Below, one piece after another: positions 14,880 to 18,015 of a stretch of DNA of 18,015 bases. Position 1 is the stretch's first letter. Each line of letters opens with the position of its first letter. Below the pieces are notes generated by a model. The model was given only the letters and a program-made list of their open reading frames with translations. It was not told the origin of the DNA and did no database searches. A program made the position numbers and the translations under genes. Source of the stretch: Ktedonobacter sp. 13_1_20CM_4_53_11 (lineage in GTDB: Bacteria > Chloroflexota > Ktedonobacteria > Ktedonobacterales > Ktedonobacteraceae). The stretch spans positions 1-18,015 of the forward strand of contig MNIY01000048.1 of NCBI GenBank assembly GCA_001919995.1, given 5' to 3'.

Positions 14880-15146
14880 AGTCTGAGTACTCCTTTGTAA
14901 AGTAAGAGAAATTGCAGTTACACTCGCTGTCTGATCTACGAAAGCCTACCTACGATCTGTCACTAACGGCATTAAAATGAGTAAAGAGTGGAAACTCATA
15001 AGATCGACAAAAATCACATGAGACGAATGCCTGCTTCTCCACCAGGATGGTCAAGTACAGATGTCCTGTTGTTAATACCTCCTTTCTTTCAGTCAGCAGA
15101 CAAGGGAACCACTAGCCAATCCGAAAAAGTCATAAGGGCAAAATTT
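14880..15146. other. 267-base gap upstream of the sugar-binding protein gene
   Basis: Presumably holds the promoter of the binding-protein gene, but no clear -35/-10 pair is visible. A perfect AAGGAGGT on the minus strand (15077-15084) has no start codon within reach. CTAACGGCATTAAA at 14963-14976 loosely resembles the two palindromes by the ROK gene and could be a weaker operator. No gene is supported. Confidence 0.4.
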
Positions 15147-16430
15147 TTAGAGTCGCGAGGGATGGAGGGAAGGATGGGTTTTCTGTCCTCCTACTGTATC
15201 GAAAAAGTCCTCTAACACCAGTTTGGCCATACCAATACTGTCTCCATCTCGTCCGAGCTGACTCAAACTGATTTCTGCCACCTCGCAAGGGAGTTTGAGC
15301 GCGTATTGCCTGGTCGCCTTACGGATTTCCGCTAAAGCGAATTGACCCAGTTCCAGGCCTACCCATCCACTCAAAATAATCCGGTGCGGGTTAAACAGGT
15401 TGATCAAGTTGGCCAATCCTGCTCCCAGGTAACGAATGGTCCCGTCAAGCACCTGATTGGCAACCATATCATCGCGGCTGGCCATGTGGATCAAGGTTTG
15501 AATAATGCCAAACTCATCACCCATTTGCAATGCGGGATGGGTTGCATCAAGCTCGTGGAGACGGCGGATGATCCCTAGTGATCCCACATAGGCCTCCAAA
15601 CATCCCAGGTGTCCACAGCGGCAGGCCTCTCCATCTAGAGCAATAATCGTATGCCCCCATTCCCCTGCACTGTTCGTCGATCCACGATACAACTTGCCCT
15701 CACGGATAATTCCGGCACCCACCCCTGTGCCCAGGTAAACAGAAACGACGATTTCTGTCGCAAAATGCGGATTGCGGTCAATCTCGGCGAGGGCCGTTGC
15801 TTTGGCACCGTTATCTAAATGCAGAGGGAATGGAAAATGGCGTGCCAACATCTCTTTCAGTGGAACAGGTTCCCATCCCCAAGCTGGAGCAGAAACAAGC
15901 TCTTCCTCGGTGTGTTCGACAATCCCAGGAAGTCCCAGACCCATCCCCAGAATCTTATCCGGCGTGATCTGCTCTTTTTGCAAGAGAAACGCGACCCCTT
16001 CAATAAGACGATTGACCACCTCGGTGGGGTTATTCTCCTCGCTTGACAAGGGGGAACGAAACGTCGTGAGTCGGTGCAATCGCAGATCAAAGAGCCCCAT
16101 CGTGACGCCGGTCTCCCCAATTCCCCCCCCAAGAACATACCCATAGTCCAGATTCAAGGTCAGAATGGCCCTCCGTCGTCCTCCCTCTGACGCTGTAAAT
16201 CCAGCTTCCAGCACAATGCCCTCAGCCAAAAGGTCGCTAACCACATTCGTCACCGTTCCCGCACTTAAGCCGGAACGCTGACTCACCTCAAGCCGAGTGG
16301 CAGCTTCACTGGTAAACAAAGTCTGCACGACGGTGCGTCGATTGATGCGTCGAAGGTCACGTGCCGTCGGATTGAGTCCCTTTGTCGGATTGAGATCCTC
16401 TCTGCTCTGCATCTCGCCATTCCCATTCAT
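15147..16430 (-). CDS. ROK family transcriptional regulator (NagC/XylR type)
   Basis: A 427-residue sugar-responsive repressor. The N-terminal winged helix-turn-helix is at about residues 40-90, with the recognition region SGLSAGTVTNVVSDLL and a wing containing EGGRRR (82-87). The C-terminal ROK sugar-kinase-like domain carries LGTGVGAGII, then GEWGH (256-260) and CRCGHLGC, giving the zinc set H260, C270, C272, C277. The start at 16430 has no normally spaced Shine-Dalgarno, and the promoter at 16464-16492 would give a leader of about 27 bases; a downstream ATG at 16412 is an alternative. It is transcribed away from the GH1 fragment and towards the binding-protein gene, so it probably represses this sugar island and itself. 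The inducing sugar cannot be read. Confidence 0.9.
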   Translation of the reverse strand: MNGNGEMQSREDLNPTKGLNPTARDLRRINRRTVVQTLFTSEAATRLEVSQRSGLSAGTVTNVVSDLLAEGIVLEAGFTASEGGRRRAILTLNLDYGYVLGGGIGETGVTMGLFDLRLHRLTTFRSPLSSEENNPTEVVNRLIEGVAFLLQKEQITPDKILGMGLGLPGIVEHTEEELVSAPAWGWEPVPLKEMLARHFPFPLHLDNGAKATALAEIDRNPHFATEIVVSVYLGTGVGAGIIREGKLYRGSTNSAGEWGHTIIALDGEACRCGHLGCLEAYVGSLGIIRRLHELDATHPALQMGDEFGIIQTLIHMASRDDMVANQVLDGTIRYLGAGLANLINLFNPHRIILSGWVGLELGQFALAEIRKATRQYALKLPCEVAEISLSQLGRDGDSIGMAKLVLEDFFDTVGGQKTHPSLHPSRL

Positions 16431-16443
16431 TTTAAGCGTTAAA
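16431..16443. promoter_or_regulatory. Candidate ROK operator O1
   Basis: TTTAAGCGTTAAA, an inverted repeat (TTTAA and TTAAA around GCG) directly abutting the ROK start codon. Ten of thirteen bases match O2 at 16523-16535. Binding here would block transcription or translation of the regulator gene, which is typical autorepression. Confidence 0.5.
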
Positions 16444-16463
16444 TTAAGTATTATCCTTTCAAG

Positions 16464-16492
16464 GGTATAGTCAAGAAATCTTCGATTGTCAA
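16464..16492 (-). promoter_or_regulatory. Promoter of the ROK regulator gene
   Basis: On the minus strand TTGACA (16492-16487) and TATACC (16469-16464) are separated by 17 bases. The predicted transcription start near 16457 leaves a short leader that includes O1. It lies between the two operator candidates. Confidence 0.55.
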
Positions 16493-16522
16493 GTCCTTGA
16501 AGCAGCCAATTTTACGTGTTGC

Positions 16523-16535
16523 ATTAAGACTTAAA
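16523..16535. promoter_or_regulatory. Candidate ROK operator O2
   Basis: ATTAAGACTTAAA, with the perfect palindrome TTAAG-A-CTTAA at 16524-16534. It lies 30 bases ahead of the GH1 start at 16565 and matches O1 at ten of thirteen positions. Together they fit one repressor controlling both divergent genes. Confidence 0.5.
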
Positions 16536-16539
16536 ATAA

Positions 16540-17089
<550 letters not shown>

Positions 17090-17090
17090 G

Positions 17091-17190
17091 TGTAAATCCC
17101 AACATTGAACTGGTCATTTCCCAACAATTCTTCTGGTGAAGATGCTTACGAGCACTAAAAAATCGTGAGATCGGCCAGGATAATTGTACA
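17091..17190. mobile_element. Inverted, partial copy of the MITE-like element (100 of 130 bases)
   Basis: By eye, all 100 bases are identical to the reverse complement of 12550-12649. The inner end has the full TGTAAATCCCAACATTG terminus. The outer end stops at ...AATTGTACA, lacking the outermost 30 bases present in the left copy. The direct repeat TCCCAACA occurs at 17097-17104 and 17119-17126, 22 bases apart. Identity suggests recent duplication or gene conversion. Confidence 0.75.
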
Positions 17191-18015
17191 CCAGACCGCC
17201 TTTCTCTTCGAGTCCCAGACGCTCGGTGACCGCGAGAGCGTAGAAGTTCCCGTCCCACACGTTGATATCCTCGGCGGCCATAGCCTCGGCGAGGGCGCGA
17301 GGTGTCCAGCCTTGCAGCGTAAAGGAGAACGTTGGCACGCGCTGCTGTAGCCTACGCGGGCTGGTGATGCCGCGGATCTGCAATCCAGGGATTGAGCCAA
17401 AACCTTCAAGCAGAGAGTGATTTAGCTCCAATTCATAGGCTTCGATGGCGGCCATAGCCTGTTTGAGGGCAAGAGCGCGCCCACTGAAAGAAGTTTGATA
17501 GTTCGTTGTGTATTCGGAACCAAAGGTGTTACCCAGCCACGCAAAATACTCTATCGCGCCAAGGGTACCAGCGATCGCCTCAAAACTCTGTGTGCCCGTC
17601 TCGAACTTATCGGGGGGCAGATTTCCGGCGGGACGAACTTTATACGCCATCAAGCTGTCAAGCAGTTCGTACTTGCCGTAGAGAATGCCGAGGTGAGGCC
17701 CAAAGAACTTGTAGGCCGAGCAGGCCAGGAAGTCACAGTCCAGCGCTTGCACATCGATCGGCCTGTGTGGAGCGTGCTGGACAGCATCCACGAAACAGAG
17801 CGCGCCTGCCCGGTGGGCGAGCTGTACCACCCTGCTCACATCATTGATAGTGCCTACAGCGTTTGAGGCATAGCCGACAGCCACTATTTTCGTGCGCTCC
17901 GTGATTTGCCGCTCCATGTCCGCCAGGTCCAGCGTGCAATCCTCCTCGTGAATATCGACCCAGCGCACCGTACAACCCCGCTCTTCGGCTATGAGTAGCC
18001 AGGGAGCGACATTCC
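17114..18015 (-). CDS. Cysteine desulfurase-like class V aminotransferase, 5' end outside the window, 3' end replaced by element sequence
   Basis: A PLP-dependent class V aminotransferase of the NifS/SufS-like group. The reading frame is open to the window edge, where it begins NVAPWLLIAEERG; the histidine-rich segment before it is outside. Visible are VGYASNAVGTIND, the PLP-contacting FVDAVQHAPH, and the Schiff-base lysine in SAYKFFGPHLGILYG (codon 17708-17710), then FETGTQSFE. The normal end, about GGLVR-GLVHYNT and a final helix of some 20 residues, is missing: after GGLV the frame enters the element at 17190 and adds 24 residues (YNYPGRSHDF...) before a TGA at 17116-17114. The catalytic core in view is intact, so the product may fold, but loss of the last strand and helix probably harms it. 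It could be a selenocysteine lyase or desulfurase; substrate unknown. Confidence 0.82.
   Translation of the reverse strand, partial: NVAPWLLIAEERGCTVRWVDIHEEDCTLDLADMERQITERTKIVAVGYASNAVGTINDVSRVVQLAHRAGALCFVDAVQHAPHRPIDVQALDCDFLACSAYKFFGPHLGILYGKYELLDSLMAYKVRPAGNLPPDKFETGTQSFEAIAGTLGAIEYFAWLGNTFGSEYTTNYQTSFSGRALALKQAMAAIEAYELELNHSLLEGFGSIPGLQIRGITSPRRLQQRVPTFSFTLQGWTPRALAEAMAAEDINVWDGNFYALAVTERLGLEEKGGLVYNYPGRSHDFLVLVSIFTRRIVGK

Overview
The window looks like chromosomal DNA from a monoderm, multicellular Chloroflexota, most likely a Ktedonobacteria relative. I infer this from mid-50s GC by eye, the protein style and the gene families present; no marker gene confirms it. It falls into four parts.

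Positions 1-381 are AT-rich with no gene I can support. Positions 382-9550 hold ten tightly packed plus-strand genes, probably one transcription unit. They are a heptose-bisphosphate-type HAD phosphatase, three tandem GT9 (heptosyltransferase-like) enzymes, two GT-B enzymes, a GT-A family 2 enzyme, a short-chain dehydrogenase, a metallo-beta-lactamase-fold hydrolase and an OsmC-like protein. Several starts overlap the preceding stop by 1, 4 or 13 bases, which implies translational coupling. The block reads as a surface-glycan assembly operon using heptose-like sugars.

Positions 9551-12470 hold a separate unit behind a sigma-A-type promoter and a roughly 210-base structured leader. It encodes a DUF2089-like protein whose zinc ribbon has decayed, a small SHOCT-like protein, and a 592-residue DUF4097-type beta-repeat protein. 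All three carry the same short helical module, which suggests a cytosolic complex or regulatory system of unknown function.

Positions 12520-17190 form a rearranged sugar-utilisation island bounded by two 100-base copies of one sequence, identical and in inverted orientation. The left copy sits inside a complete 130-base MITE-like element; the right copy lacks the last 30 bases. Between them are the first quarter of an alpha-L-rhamnosidase gene, a lipoprotein sugar-binding protein without its permeases, a ROK regulator, and a twice-frameshifted start of a GH1 beta-glucosidase gene. The rhamnosidase and GH1 pieces stop exactly at the element. Outside the right copy, a class V aminotransferase (cysteine desulfurase-like) gene also ends at the element and takes its last residues and stop codon from it. 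The ROK/GH1 divergent region carries two near-identical palindromes that are good operator candidates.

No rRNA, tRNA, CRISPR array or transposase gene was recognised. All calls come from reading the sequence; no database search was run.
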